29,581 nucleotides of DNA from Calditrichota bacterium (GTDB taxonomy: Bacteria; Calditrichota; Calditrichia; RBG-13-44-9): positions 1 through 29,581 of the forward strand of contig JAJRXE010000340.1 in the NCBI GenBank assembly GCA_024276455.1, given 5' to 3'. Below are positions 7,283 to 16,032 of this stretch, one piece after another. The number at the start of each line of letters is the position of its first letter. Within the stretch, counting starts at the first letter, position 1. A program made the translations under genes and the position numbers. The notes beneath the pieces were generated by a model. It searched no databases. It saw only the letters and a program-made list of their open reading frames with translations, and was not told the DNA's origin.

Positions 7283-9289
7283 TTACATGGTTGTCGGTGG
7301 AGCGGGTTCGTCCGGTCTTCCGGCGTTCTTAATGGGAATTTGCACCAGGACCCAACCGACCACCAGAAATACTAATAAGGCTGGAATGAATTGGAGCATG
7401 GATTTGGTCTGGTGAAACACTTCGGGAACCGGCCATTCCATCAGGGCAAAGAAGGCAAATAGAAGCCCAATAAGCGCCTCCCCGGCAATCAGGCCGGCAG
7501 CCAGAAGAACCCCGGTGTTTTCTACCCTCGCTTTCTGGGCGTCGTTATGTCCCCTTTTGGCCGAAACTTTATCGGCAATGCCGCGAATTAGTCCGCCAAT
7601 AAAAATGGCGAACGAGGTTTCCAGAGGTAGATACATTCCCACGCACACCAGCATGGGGCTTTTAACACGCAATAAAATGAAAGCCATGGCCATGACGAAT
7701 CCCACGAAAATGAGCGGCCAGGCCATGTCGCCGCCGACAATACCTTTCGCCAGAATGGCCATCAGGCTGGCCTGCGGCGCCGGATACTGCTCACCACCCA
7801 GTCCGGTGCCACCCTGGTTGATGTCGCCCTGGTGCAGAATAAGCAGCGGAAAAAACATGACCGCCGAGGCCACGAAAACGCCAAAAAGGTCGCCCACCTG
7901 CATCTTCCAGGGGGTACCACCCAGAAGGTAACCCACTTTGAGGTCTTGCAACATTTCTCCGGCTACCGCCGCCGCTACGCAGATTACCGCGGCAACGCCC
8001 AGAACTGCCGCCACGCCCGGAAGCCCTTTGACCCCCAAAGCTACCATCAAAATGGCGGCAACAATCAAGGTAGAGATCGTTAAGCCGGAAATAGGATTGT
8101 TGCTGGAACCGATCAATCCCACCAAGTAGCCGGACACGGCAGCGAAGAAAAAACCGGCGATTATCATCACAATGGTGGCCGTGATGGCAGCGACTAAATT
8201 GCCGGCAAAGTAGTAGTAAATTACAAAGGTGGCAATGGATGCCAGACCGATTCCCAGAAATACCCACTTAAACGGCATGTCTTTATCAGTGCGAGCTTCA
8301 TCCTCGGTGGTGCCAGCCGCCGCTTTCTTTACGTCGCGAATCGCTCTACCTAATCCGGTGGCTAAACTGGCGCGCATTTTGTAAAGGGTGTAAAAAGCGC
8401 TGAACAACATTCCGCCAATGGCAATGGGACGAACAATGTCCTTCCAGACGTTTTTAGCCATTTCAATCCAGGCCTGGTCTCCGGCACCGGCACTCACTAA
8501 TTCCGGTCCCAGGAAGTACATGAGGAAAGGAACGAAAAGGCCCCAGGCCAACAAGCCGCCGGTAAAGTTTAACGCGGCTAATTCCGGACCAATGATGTAG
8601 CCTACTCCCATATAGGCGGGACTCACCCCGGGAGTGCTGATCAGGGCACCGCCGCCTGCCTGAGTGCTGGCTTCACCAATGCCCAGAGATTTTTTGGCAA
8701 AATGGAGAAACGCTTCGCCTTTACTGGCAAATACTTTGAATTCTTTTAGGAATTGAATTAGCGCTCCCAATCCCATGGCACCAAAAAGAAATTTTGCCCC
8801 GCTGGCACCGGAACGACCGGCTTTGTGAATTTCCGCCGCTGCTACGGATTCCGGAAAGGGAAGCTCGCGGTCTTCCACCATGACCCGTCGCAGAATCGTC
8901 ACGAACATGATGCCGATAATTGAACCGACGAACATGATAGAGGTCGCTTCCAGATAATGCCGGACCGACCAAAAACTGCCTTTCCAGACCCCGGCAATCA
9001 TAAACGCCGGAATGGTGAAAATCGCACCGGCCGCAATCGATTCACCAATTGAACCAACGGTTCGGGCAATATTCTCTTCCAGAATGGAACCCTTCATTAA
9101 CCGGAGAAGAGCCATCCCGATGACTGCCGCCGGATAGGTCGCCGCAATGGTCATTCCGGCTTTTAGACCAAGGTAAGCATTTGCGGCGCCCAATATTACC
9201 GTCATGATTAATCCCAGAATCAATGCCCGAAGCGTGAATTCCGGCATTTCCTTGTCTGGGGGAATAAATGGGGTGAACTGTTTACTCAT
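7283..9289 (-). CDS. OPT-family oligopeptide transporter
   Basis: A 668-residue integral membrane protein with roughly 14-16 hydrophobic helices. It begins with a short soluble stretch (FIPPDKEMPEFTLRA), then the family's hallmark first segment GLIMTVILGAANAYLGLKAG, and has later segments such as SGYLVGLIGSSNNPISGLT and LLGGTPWKMQVGD. These features match the bacterial OPT/YSL clade of proton-coupled importers of peptides, peptide derivatives or metal-ligand complexes. The cargo cannot be told from sequence. The length is usual for the clade. The ATG at 9289 has GGAGG four bases upstream. It appears monocistronic, with its own promoter (9340-9368) and terminator (7232-7262). Confidence 0.93.
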   Translation of the reverse strand: MSKQFTPFIPPDKEMPEFTLRALILGLIMTVILGAANAYLGLKAGMTIAATYPAAVIGMALLRLMKGSILEENIARTVGSIGESIAAGAIFTIPAFMIAGVWKGSFWSVRHYLEATSIMFVGSIIGIMFVTILRRVMVEDRELPFPESVAAAEIHKAGRSGASGAKFLFGAMGLGALIQFLKEFKVFASKGEAFLHFAKKSLGIGEASTQAGGGALISTPGVSPAYMGVGYIIGPELAALNFTGGLLAWGLFVPFLMYFLGPELVSAGAGDQAWIEMAKNVWKDIVRPIAIGGMLFSAFYTLYKMRASLATGLGRAIRDVKKAAAGTTEDEARTDKDMPFKWVFLGIGLASIATFVIYYYFAGNLVAAITATIVMIIAGFFFAAVSGYLVGLIGSSNNPISGLTISTLIVAAILMVALGVKGLPGVAAVLGVAAVICVAAAVAGEMLQDLKVGYLLGGTPWKMQVGDLFGVFVASAVMFFPLLILHQGDINQGGTGLGGEQYPAPQASLMAILAKGIVGGDMAWPLIFVGFVMAMAFILLRVKSPMLVCVGMYLPLETSFAIFIGGLIRGIADKVSAKRGHNDAQKARVENTGVLLAAGLIAGEALIGLLFAFFALMEWPVPEVFHQTKSMLQFIPALLVFLVVGWVLVQIPIKNAGRPDEPAPPTTM

Positions 9290-9339
9290 ATAGCCTCCGT
9301 AGGTTATTTTATGGCCTCCTTCAGCGAAAAAGTAAATCC

Positions 9340-9368
9340 AATATAAAAAAGTAGAATAAATTACGCAA
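9340..9368 (-). promoter_or_regulatory. Sigma-70-type promoter of the OPT transporter
   Basis: On the minus strand TTGCGT (9368-9363) is followed by a 17-base AT-rich spacer and TATATT (9345-9340). It would start transcription near 9333, about 44 bases before the ATG. Confidence 0.55.
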
Positions 9369-9450
9369 CGAATTAAATATTATGGGAATAGATCATCTTT
9401 CGCACTAAAATATTAAACCTGTACGGTCTTACCTCCCAGTCGAAAATGAC

Positions 9451-9474
9451 CGGGATATCCCGTTTTTTCGGGAT
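9451..9474. repeat. Triple half-site dyad in the divergent intergenic region
   Basis: Three copies of a six-base unit occur in alternating orientation: CGGGAT, ATCCCG, six T, then CGGGAT. The first two form a perfect 12-base palindrome. The last two can form a hairpin with a six-T loop, followed by GGTTTTT. It could be an operator or a weak plus-strand terminator; no gene ends just upstream. Confidence 0.45.
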
Positions 9475-9515
9475 GGTTTTTGGATCTTTTTGTAACAAGC
9501 CGAACCCCTTTGCTT

Positions 9516-9527
9516 CCTCTGCAGAGG
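9516..9527. repeat. 12-base perfect palindrome CCTCTGCAGAGG
   Basis: A self-complementary sequence in the 486-base gene-free stretch between the OPT transporter and the sugar transferase. It is a possible regulator-binding site, with no independent support. Confidence 0.3.
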
Positions 9528-9662
9528 CAGAAGAGTGTGCAGTTTTCATCGGAGGAAAGATCGCCCGGGTGATTAACTTCAATACTTTTCCAATTCACCT
9601 AAACTTTTCCAAAAAAAATAAGATAATAACTAAGGATTTAAAATACAAAGATGCTGGGTTTT

Positions 9663-9684
9663 GATTACAACGTAATCGTTTTTT
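9663..9684 (+). promoter_or_regulatory. Short dyad GATTAC-AAC-GTAATC followed by T6 upstream of the polysaccharide locus
   Basis: A six-pair stem with a three-base loop followed by G and six T, ending about 91 bases before the sugar transferase ATG. It may be a leader attenuator, a weak terminator or an operator. The rest of 9290-9775 holds no convincing coding sequence. Confidence 0.3.
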
Positions 9685-9775
9685 GTGTGAGTTGAATCAA
9701 ATGCTTGTTTTCATGTTCATACTACATTGCAAACTGTAATTGACGTGGCGGAGCTATGCCAAATTGAAGGGAAAA

Positions 9776-10777
9776 ATGGCGGTCGGGACGAAAGAACAAA
9801 TTATTTCGAGGGAGAAGAACTCGGTAAAAAATGCGGTTATTATTGGGCTTAATCGGCTGGGATATTTGGCCTACGAACGATGGAAACAATATGCCGGCCG
9901 GAATCTCCGTTTTCTCGGTTTTATTAATGTCTTCGAAGGGACGGTTCGAAAAGACGAGAGTATTGGCCGCGAAAACGTGTTGGGAGATTTGCGCGATTTC
10001 GATAAGCTGGTCAAAAAGCACAATATTAAATACGCCATCATTGCCGTTGATATCGATGATGTATCCCTGATTCATAAAGTTATTGCCGAGTGCAATAAAA
10101 ACGGGGTAGAGTATGAGTTAGTTTCTGAGCTGAATGATGTTATTTACGGTCACACAATACAGCAAATTTTTAAAGATCTTCAGCGCCCAATCGAAATTTC
10201 GTTTCGGCGCTTTTTTGATATTATTTTTGCCCTGATTTTGCTGATTGTGTTTTTGCCTACCTGGTTAATCATCGGTTTGTTGATTAAACTCGATTCCGAA
10301 GGTCCGGTGTTGTACTCCCAGGAACGAGTAGGCAAAGACGGACGTATTTTCCGCATTTTTAAGTTCCGCACTATGTTCACCGATGCTGAGAAACGAACCG
10401 GTCCCACCCTGGCGACCAAGGACGATCCCCGTATTACCAAAGTGGGACGCTTCTTGCGTAAAACCCGACTGGACGAAATTCCTCAGTTGCTCAACGTACT
10501 GATTGGCGATATGACTTTGATTGGTCCCCGTCCGGAACGTCCCTATTTTGTGGAAAAATATTCCCAGGAAATTCCCATGTACAAGAATCGTTTGAAAATG
10601 AAACCAGGATTGACGGGACTGGCCCAGGTGAATACCGGTTACGACAATTCTATTGACGATGTGCGGGAGAAATTAAAATATGATTTGTACTATTACGAAC
10701 GCCGTAAGTCGCTACTATTCAATCTGAAAATACTCTGGAAAACTTTCATTGTAGTTATGACAGCACAGGGACAATGA
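9776..10777 (+). CDS. Priming polyprenyl-phosphate sugar-1-phosphate transferase (WcaJ/WbaP-type catalytic region)
   Basis: A 333-residue initiating glycosyltransferase that should load the first sugar phosphate onto undecaprenyl phosphate at the inner membrane. Residues about 20-140 form a nucleotide-binding-like domain (KNAVIIGLNRLGYLA). One hydrophobic membrane helix (FFDIIFALILLIVFLPTWLI) leads into the bacterial sugar transferase domain with KFRTM, RLDEIPQLLNVLIGDM (the Asp-Glu catalytic pair) and IGPRPERP. The four N-terminal membrane helices common in WbaP/WcaJ proteins of about 460 residues are absent. The start at 9776 follows GAAGGG; a TTG at 9740 would add only 12 residues. It is the first gene of the plus-strand polysaccharide locus and stops four bases before the deacetylase ATG. 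Confidence 0.93.
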   Translation: MAVGTKEQIISREKNSVKNAVIIGLNRLGYLAYERWKQYAGRNLRFLGFINVFEGTVRKDESIGRENVLGDLRDFDKLVKKHNIKYAIIAVDIDDVSLIHKVIAECNKNGVEYELVSELNDVIYGHTIQQIFKDLQRPIEISFRRFFDIIFALILLIVFLPTWLIIGLLIKLDSEGPVLYSQERVGKDGRIFRIFKFRTMFTDAEKRTGPTLATKDDPRITKVGRFLRKTRLDEIPQLLNVLIGDMTLIGPRPERPYFVEKYSQEIPMYKNRLKMKPGLTGLAQVNTGYDNSIDDVREKLKYDLYYYERRKSLLFNLKILWKTFIVVMTAQGQ

Positions 10778-10781
10778 GTTG

Positions 10782-11606
10782 ATGAAGCATTTTTTGACGT
10801 TCGATATCGAAGACTGGTTTCATCCGGAAGCGGTCAGACATCTGTTCCCTATGAGCAAATGGGAGTCGCTGGAACACCGGGTGATGAAAAATACCGAAAA
10901 AATTCTGCAGGTGCTCGATAAATATAAGGTCAAAGCCACCTTTTTTGTGCTGGGTTGGATTGCCGAGAAACACCCTTCTTTGGTGGAAGCGATTGATGCG
11001 GAAGGTCATGAGGTCGCGTCGCACGGTTATTCTCATCGCATGGTAACTCAGATGACCCCGGAAGAATTCGAAGAAGATTTAACCCGTTCCCTGGAGGTGC
11101 TAAGCGGGATCATTCATAAGCCCGTCCTGGGATTCCGTGCTCCCACATTTTCCATTACCCACAAAACCCAATGGGCATTGCCAATTTTGGTTAAACACGG
11201 TTTGCGTTACGATTCGTCGGTTTATCCCATTATTCACGATCGTTACGGCATTGCCGATGCCCCCCGGCGGCGATACATAATTTACCAGAATTCACAACAC
11301 GAGCTGATTGAATTTCCGCTTTCCACTATCCGAATCGGTAAATACAATTTTCCTTTCGGGGGTGGGGGGTATTTGCGTCATTATCCCCTGCGGTTGACTC
11401 GTTTTCTCATAAATAAATTAAAACAAGAGAAAATTCCTTTGATCATTTATATCCATCCCTGGGAGTTCGATAGTGAGCAACCCAGATTGCCTTTGGGAAT
11501 GATTCAAACGTGGCGGCATTACCACAACATCGAGCGCAATATGCAGAAGCTGGAAGTTCTTTTGCAAGAAAATCAATTCACTTATTTTAAAGAGGAATTG
11601 AATTAG
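10782..11606 (+). CDS. NodB-type polysaccharide deacetylase (exosortase-cluster, DUF3473-like form)
   Basis: A 274-residue carbohydrate esterase 4-like protein expected to remove N- or O-acetyl groups from the polysaccharide or its precursor. The motifs are FDIEDWF (Asp8 and Asp11 region; the family version of TFDDG), SHGYSH (His81 and His85, metal ligands), FRAPTFS, LRYDSSVYP and IYIHPWEFD. The FDIEDWF opening and the HPWE ending are characteristic of deacetylases that accompany exosortase/EPS clusters rather than chitooligosaccharide NodB. No signal peptide is seen, so a cytoplasmic or loosely membrane-associated role is likely. The ATG at 10782 is preferred over the TTG just before it. It lies between the priming transferase and the amidotransferase gene with gaps of three to four bases. 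Confidence 0.92.
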   Translation: MKHFLTFDIEDWFHPEAVRHLFPMSKWESLEHRVMKNTEKILQVLDKYKVKATFFVLGWIAEKHPSLVEAIDAEGHEVASHGYSHRMVTQMTPEEFEEDLTRSLEVLSGIIHKPVLGFRAPTFSITHKTQWALPILVKHGLRYDSSVYPIIHDRYGIADAPRRRYIIYQNSQHELIEFPLSTIRIGKYNFPFGGGGYLRHYPLRLTRFLINKLKQEKIPLIIYIHPWEFDSEQPRLPLGMIQTWRHYHNIERNMQKLEVLLQENQFTYFKEELN

Positions 11607-11609
11607 GGC

Positions 11610-13547
11610 ATGTGTGGTATTACAGGCGTTTTCCTTCCGGGGACAAATAAAGAGGTACCTCAAGCCATTCTGGAGAAGATGGTAGAGGTATTACACCATC
11701 GGGGTCCCGATGATAAAGGATTTTTTTCCTCCAGTCAGATCGGTTTAGCGCAATCGCGCCTGAGTATTATTGACCTGGCGGGCGGTAAACAGCCAATTCA
11801 TAACGAAGACCGCACCATTTGGGTGGTTTTCAACGGAGAAATTTTTAATTACATTGAATTGGGAGAGGAACTGGCTAAACGGGGACACCGTTTTTACACC
11901 CGGAGCGACACGGAAGTGATTGTTCACGCCTACGAAGAATTTGGGCGGGATTTTTTGAGCCACCTGAATGGTCAGTTTGCCATTGCGCTGTGGGACGAGA
12001 AACGCAAGAATCTGCTTCTGGCTCGCGATCGGGTCGGCATTCGACCGTTGTATTATGGAAAAATGGCGGATGGGACCTTCCTGTTCGGCTCGGAAATGAA
12101 GGCGATTTTTAAATACCCGGGTTTTCCCCGGGAAATAGATCCCGAAGGGATTCACCAGGTGTTTAAGTATTGGGTAAATGTTCCTCCCAAAACTACCTTT
12201 AAACAGGTGTTCGAATTACCGCCGGCCCACTTTCTGGAAGTGAATAATGCGGGAATGAAGATTCACCGCTATTGGAAGTTAACGTTTCCCCGAAAAGGCG
12301 AATACGAAGATCGGCCGCTGGATTATTACCGCGAGAGACTGCGAGAGCTGATTTACGATGCCACTACCATCCGTTTGCGAGCAGATGTGCCGGTGGCTGC
12401 CTATCTCAGTGGCGGGATTGACTCTTCCATCATTTCTGCCCTGGTAAAGAAGTATCACAACAACGATTTGATTACTTTTTCGGTTGCCTTCCACGATAAA
12501 GATTACGATGAGCGCCGCTACCAGGAAGAAATGGTGCGCTTTTTAAAAACAGACCATCGGTTGGTGGAGGTGAATTATGAAACCATTGGCAACAGCTTTG
12601 TCGATGTGGTCTGGTTTGCCGAAAAGCCGATGATTCGTACAGCTCCGGGACCTCTGTATTTGTTGTCTGGATTGGTCCGAGAAAACGGTATTAAAGTGGT
12701 TCTTACCGGCGAAGGCGCCGATGAGGTTTTCGGGGGGTACAATATCTTTAAAGAAGATAAGATTCGCCGCTTCTGGGCGCGCTATCCCCAATCCACCTGG
12801 CGGCCCCTGTTGCTCACCAAGTTGTATCCTTACATTGTGAAAAACGGTCGTCAATCGAATGCCTTCTGGTTGAATTTTTTCAAAAAGAATTTGTTGGATA
12901 CGGAGAATCCGTTGTATTCCCATCTGATTCGCTGGGAAAATACGAATCGGATTAACAGCCTCCTTGCGGCCGACTTTATTGCAAGGTATTCCTCGAACTC
13001 CGGTTTTGAGGATGTACTGGCTTATATCGATCCGGAAATTACCTCCTGGCATCCGTTGAGCCGGGCTCAATATTTAGAGATGCAGCTTTTTATGGCGGGA
13101 TATTTGCTTTCCAGTCAGGGCGACCGAATGATGATGGGGCATTCGGTGGAAGGCCGTTTCCCCTATCTGGACCATCGGGTTATCGAGTTTGCCAGTCAGA
13201 TTCCGCCTTATTACAAAATCAGAGGTTTGAACGAAAAGTACGTCCTCAAAAAAACGTTTCGGGATTTAGTCCCCGAGTCAATCGTCAATCGAAACAAACA
13301 ACCGTATCGGGCCCCTATCAGTCAGTGTTTTCTGATGGAAGATAGTAGTCCTCTCATAAAAGAGCTGATTTCTCCGGAAAAAATTAGGGCCTATGGGTAT
13401 TTTGATCCGCGAAAGGTCGAAATTTTAATAAACAAGTTAAAACGTCAACCCGGACATTTAATCTCCGCCAGAGACGACATGTCTATTGTGGCTATCGTTT
13501 CACTGCAGCTTCTACATTACCATTTTATCAAAAATTTTCCCACTTAA
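11610..13547 (+). CDS. asnB: Glutamine-dependent asparagine synthase-like amidotransferase
   Basis: A 645-residue two-domain protein. The class II glutaminase domain (about 1-210) starts MCGITGVF, with Cys2 as the N-terminal nucleophile, and contains HHRGPDDKG, SRLSIIDL and FNGEIFNY. The synthetase domain (about 230-640) carries the PP-loop SGGIDSS (267-273) that binds ATP, plus LTGEGADEVFGGY and the EGRFPYLDHRV region. The enzyme hydrolyses glutamine and channels ammonia to an adenylated carboxylate. It could make free asparagine, but in polysaccharide and exosortase-linked loci such paralogues are often thought to amidate a sugar acid or another precursor. Its place three bases after the deacetylase gene favours a locus-specific role. 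The gene symbol denotes the family. Confidence 0.92.
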   Translation: MCGITGVFLPGTNKEVPQAILEKMVEVLHHRGPDDKGFFSSSQIGLAQSRLSIIDLAGGKQPIHNEDRTIWVVFNGEIFNYIELGEELAKRGHRFYTRSDTEVIVHAYEEFGRDFLSHLNGQFAIALWDEKRKNLLLARDRVGIRPLYYGKMADGTFLFGSEMKAIFKYPGFPREIDPEGIHQVFKYWVNVPPKTTFKQVFELPPAHFLEVNNAGMKIHRYWKLTFPRKGEYEDRPLDYYRERLRELIYDATTIRLRADVPVAAYLSGGIDSSIISALVKKYHNNDLITFSVAFHDKDYDERRYQEEMVRFLKTDHRLVEVNYETIGNSFVDVVWFAEKPMIRTAPGPLYLLSGLVRENGIKVVLTGEGADEVFGGYNIFKEDKIRRFWARYPQSTWRPLLLTKLYPYIVKNGRQSNAFWLNFFKKNLLDTENPLYSHLIRWENTNRINSLLAADFIARYSSNSGFEDVLAYIDPEITSWHPLSRAQYLEMQLFMAGYLLSSQGDRMMMGHSVEGRFPYLDHRVIEFASQIPPYYKIRGLNEKYVLKKTFRDLVPESIVNRNKQPYRAPISQCFLMEDSSPLIKELISPEKIRAYGYFDPRKVEILINKLKRQPGHLISARDDMSIVAIVSLQLLHYHFIKNFPT

Positions 13548-13555
13548 TTTTCCTG

Positions 13556-13582
13556 CCATCGTGAAGTTTTTACTTCAGATGG
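13556..13582 (+). promoter_or_regulatory. Strong hairpin between the amidotransferase and acyl-ligase genes
   Basis: CCATC-g-TGAAGT and ACTTCA-GATGG form an 11-pair stem with one bulged G around a TTTT loop, eight bases past the amidotransferase stop. The following TTTGCTTCTG is a poor T tract, so it may be a leaky terminator, an mRNA-processing or a stabilising element that sets the level of downstream genes. Confidence 0.5.
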
Positions 13583-13666
13583 TTTGCTTCTGTTCGAATA
13601 TAAGAATTGAAATCAAAGGGAAAAATATCTGGCGGAGTAAGAAAAATTTAGGAAAGAGGGAACGTC

Positions 13667-15214
13667 ATGCAAGTCAATCAATTTCTTGAACAATCGGCGC
13701 AAAAATACCCGGACAAACCGGCCGTTTGGTATCAGGATCAATGGATGACCTATGGTGAGATTGAAGAATTGGCAAATAAGGTCGGGAATTATTTGAAGGA
13801 ACGGGGAATAAAGCGCGGGGATAGAGTTGCTTTACTTTACGAGAATTCGTTTGATTACATAATTAATTATTACGCCATTTTGAAGGTTGGGGGAGTAACC
13901 GTTGCTTTGAATACGGAAACCACGGTGGATTCTTTAAAATACCTTCTGAATAATTCCGGAGCCCGAGGAATTATTACCAATCGGCGGTTTAGTAAACATC
14001 TGGTTCCGGCACTGAGGGAAGCTCCAGAACTGACCGAGGTTATTATTCAACAGGATGATTTAAGCGAATATCAGTCGATTAGTCATTGTGTTCCCATTCA
14101 ACTGAAAGAAATTTACCGGAACGGAAAATCGGAGCATCCGGGAGTGCGCTGCATTGACATCGATTTAGCCTCCATCGTTTACACTTCCGGGAGCACCGGG
14201 AAACCCAAAGGGGTGACCCTTACCCATTTGAATATTGTTTCCAATACCCGTTCTATTGTTCAATATCTGGAGTTGACTTCCGAAGATCGGATTATGGTAA
14301 TTCTGCCGTTTTATTATATTTACGGGAAATCCCTTTTGAATACCCATTTCTACGTGGGCGGTTCTTGTGTTATCGACAATCGGTTTGCATATCCTAATGT
14401 GATTCTGGATACCATGAAAAAAACCGAGGTTACCGGTTTTGCCGGGGTCCCGTCAACCTTTATGATTTTGCTAAACAAATCAGCTGTGCGGAATTACAAA
14501 TTTCCCACTCTGCGTTATTTAACCCAGGCAGGGGGACCGATGGCTCCGGCGGTGCAAAAAGAAGTGGTGGAAGTGTTTGCTCCAGCCAAATTATTTGTGA
14601 TGTACGGGGCCACCGAGGCTTCGGCCCGTTTGTCGTATCTCGATCCCAGGGATTTACCGCGAAAGTGGGGGTCTATTGGCAAACCCATTCCCAATGTAGA
14701 TTTGTTTGTCGCGGACGAAAAAGGGAATCCGTTAGGCCCCAACGAAGTTGGTGAGATCGTTGCCCGGGGGTCCAATATCATGCAGGGATACTGGAATGAT
14801 CCGCAAGAAACTGCCAAAGTGTTGCGCCACGGGTTGTACTACACTGGTGATATTGGCAAAATGGACGAGGAAGGGTTTTTGTATGTTGTGGGACGTTCCA
14901 AGGACATGATTAAAGTCGGGGGAGAACGGGTCAGCGCCAAGGAGGTTGAGGAAACGATTCTGGAAATGAAAGAAGTTCACGAAGTCGCTGTAATTGGTGT
15001 GGACGATGAATATCTGGGAGAAGCAATTAAAGCCTTCATAGTTCCGACTCCCGGGAAAACGGTGGACGAAAATATGGTCCTCGAATATTGTCGCCAAAAA
15101 TTGCCCAGCTATAAAATACCCAAACATATCCAGTTTATGGATAATTTACCCAAGAACAAATCTGGTAAAGTAATGAAAACCCGTTTGAAAGAAATGGAAA
15201 AACAAAAATCCTGA
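13667..15214 (+). CDS. AMP-forming acyl-CoA/ACP ligase, polysaccharide-locus type
   Basis: A 515-residue adenylate-forming enzyme that activates a carboxylic acid with ATP and transfers it to CoA or an acyl carrier protein. Core motifs are intact: the P-loop YTSGSTGKPKG (172-182), YGATE (313-317), YYTGDIGKMDEEG, the hinge GRSKDMIKVGGERV (from 409) and the C-terminal catalytic lysine in PKNKSGKVMK (Lys501). It resembles the acyl ligases found with exosortase/EPS clusters. The acid substrate is not identifiable. AGAGGG precedes the ATG. An acyl carrier protein is encoded four genes downstream (19144-19395), a likely acceptor. The stop is 12 bases from the STAS gene, whose ribosome site overlaps the end of this gene. 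Confidence 0.9.
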   Translation: MQVNQFLEQSAQKYPDKPAVWYQDQWMTYGEIEELANKVGNYLKERGIKRGDRVALLYENSFDYIINYYAILKVGGVTVALNTETTVDSLKYLLNNSGARGIITNRRFSKHLVPALREAPELTEVIIQQDDLSEYQSISHCVPIQLKEIYRNGKSEHPGVRCIDIDLASIVYTSGSTGKPKGVTLTHLNIVSNTRSIVQYLELTSEDRIMVILPFYYIYGKSLLNTHFYVGGSCVIDNRFAYPNVILDTMKKTEVTGFAGVPSTFMILLNKSAVRNYKFPTLRYLTQAGGPMAPAVQKEVVEVFAPAKLFVMYGATEASARLSYLDPRDLPRKWGSIGKPIPNVDLFVADEKGNPLGPNEVGEIVARGSNIMQGYWNDPQETAKVLRHGLYYTGDIGKMDEEGFLYVVGRSKDMIKVGGERVSAKEVEETILEMKEVHEVAVIGVDDEYLGEAIKAFIVPTPGKTVDENMVLEYCRQKLPSYKIPKHIQFMDNLPKNKSGKVMKTRLKEMEKQKS

Positions 15215-15226
15215 GGATGAATTTTA

Positions 15227-16015
15227 ATGAATAATCTGAATTCCAAGACATATTTTGCTGGCGAAAATAAAGATATTGTGGTTGTCAAACTCTCCGGATA
15301 CATCGACCAGACCAATAGTTACGAATTGGAACGCTTAATAAAAGAAATTAAAGACAGCAAAAAATACAAAATTATTTTCGATTGCAGTGAAATAGTGTAC
15401 ATCAGCAGTGCGGGCTGGGGAATAATTGTCGGCGAGGTTAAAGGGCTTCGAGAAAAGGGCGGCGATATTAAAATCACCAACATGAATCCCGAGGTATATG
15501 AAGTCTTCCAGATGCTGGAATTCTACCATATCCTGGAGGATTTTGGAAGTGTTGAAGAGGCAGTGGCCAGTTTCGAAGGGAAGCTCGAGAACGTTCCGGT
15601 AGGTGATAAATTTGCGGAAGAAGAAGTGGTACCAGCCTCGGAAGAGCCCCAGGTGGTGGAATCAGAATCTATTGAAATCGATCCCAGCCTGTTAAATGCG
15701 CACTCCGGGAACGATTCCGGTAGCACGGAAATGCTTTACGATGTGCAATTAGACCAAGAAGCAGCAGAAAAAACGCCCGGAGAATTTGTTTTTAAGAAAG
15801 AACCCAAGTTGGATATCAGCAAATTACCGGTTCACGAAAAAGTAAAAAAAGTAATCGAGAATTATCCTCTATTGAGCATTTTTCAGATTCGCAAGATGCT
15901 CCGTCACGATGAATTTGGGAAAGAAAAAATAGGTTTACTTCGCTTGTACCGGATTCTACGGGAGATGAATTTACATACCAAAAAATTGCGTTATCGTTAT
16001 TATCGGTCATGTTAA
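15227..16015 (+). CDS. STAS-domain protein with acidic linker and putative winged-helix C-terminus
   Basis: 262 residues. Residues 1-115 are a STAS (SpoIIAA-like anti-sigma-factor antagonist) domain: VVVKLSGYIDQTNSYELERL, IIFDCSEIVYISSAGWG and KITNMNPEVYEVFQML. Ser60/Ser61 sit where partner kinases phosphorylate SpoIIAA-type proteins. Residues about 120-200 are an acidic, low-complexity linker. Residues about 205-262 (VHEKVKKVIENYPLLSIFQI through RLYRILREMNLHTKK, ending very basic) look like a helix-turn-helix or winged-helix DNA-binding unit. It may couple a phospho-switch to transcription of the locus or bind a sigma or anti-sigma partner; this is inference. The start follows GAGGATGA, which overlaps the ligase stop codon. 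The coding end lies 17 bases before the chosen Wza-like ATG. Confidence 0.85.
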   Translation: MNNLNSKTYFAGENKDIVVVKLSGYIDQTNSYELERLIKEIKDSKKYKIIFDCSEIVYISSAGWGIIVGEVKGLREKGGDIKITNMNPEVYEVFQMLEFYHILEDFGSVEEAVASFEGKLENVPVGDKFAEEEVVPASEEPQVVESESIEIDPSLLNAHSGNDSGSTEMLYDVQLDQEAAEKTPGEFVFKKEPKLDISKLPVHEKVKKVIENYPLLSIFQIRKMLRHDEFGKEKIGLLRLYRILREMNLHTKKLRYRYYRSC

Positions 16016-16032
16016 AAAAAGGAACATGTCAT

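Noticed and set aside
7515..8267. Overlapping frames on both strands within the OPT transporter
   Set aside because: They are shadows of a well-supported membrane protein gene.
9747..9758. GGCGGAGCTATG resembling the RfaH ops element near the start of the polysaccharide operon
   Set aside because: It lacks one base relative to GGCGGTAGCGTG, lies within 30 bases of the start codon with no leader hairpin, and RfaH control is not established for this lineage.
9740..9775. TTG start extending the sugar transferase by 12 residues
   Set aside because: The ATG at 9776 has a better-placed ribosome site and the extension adds no domain residues.
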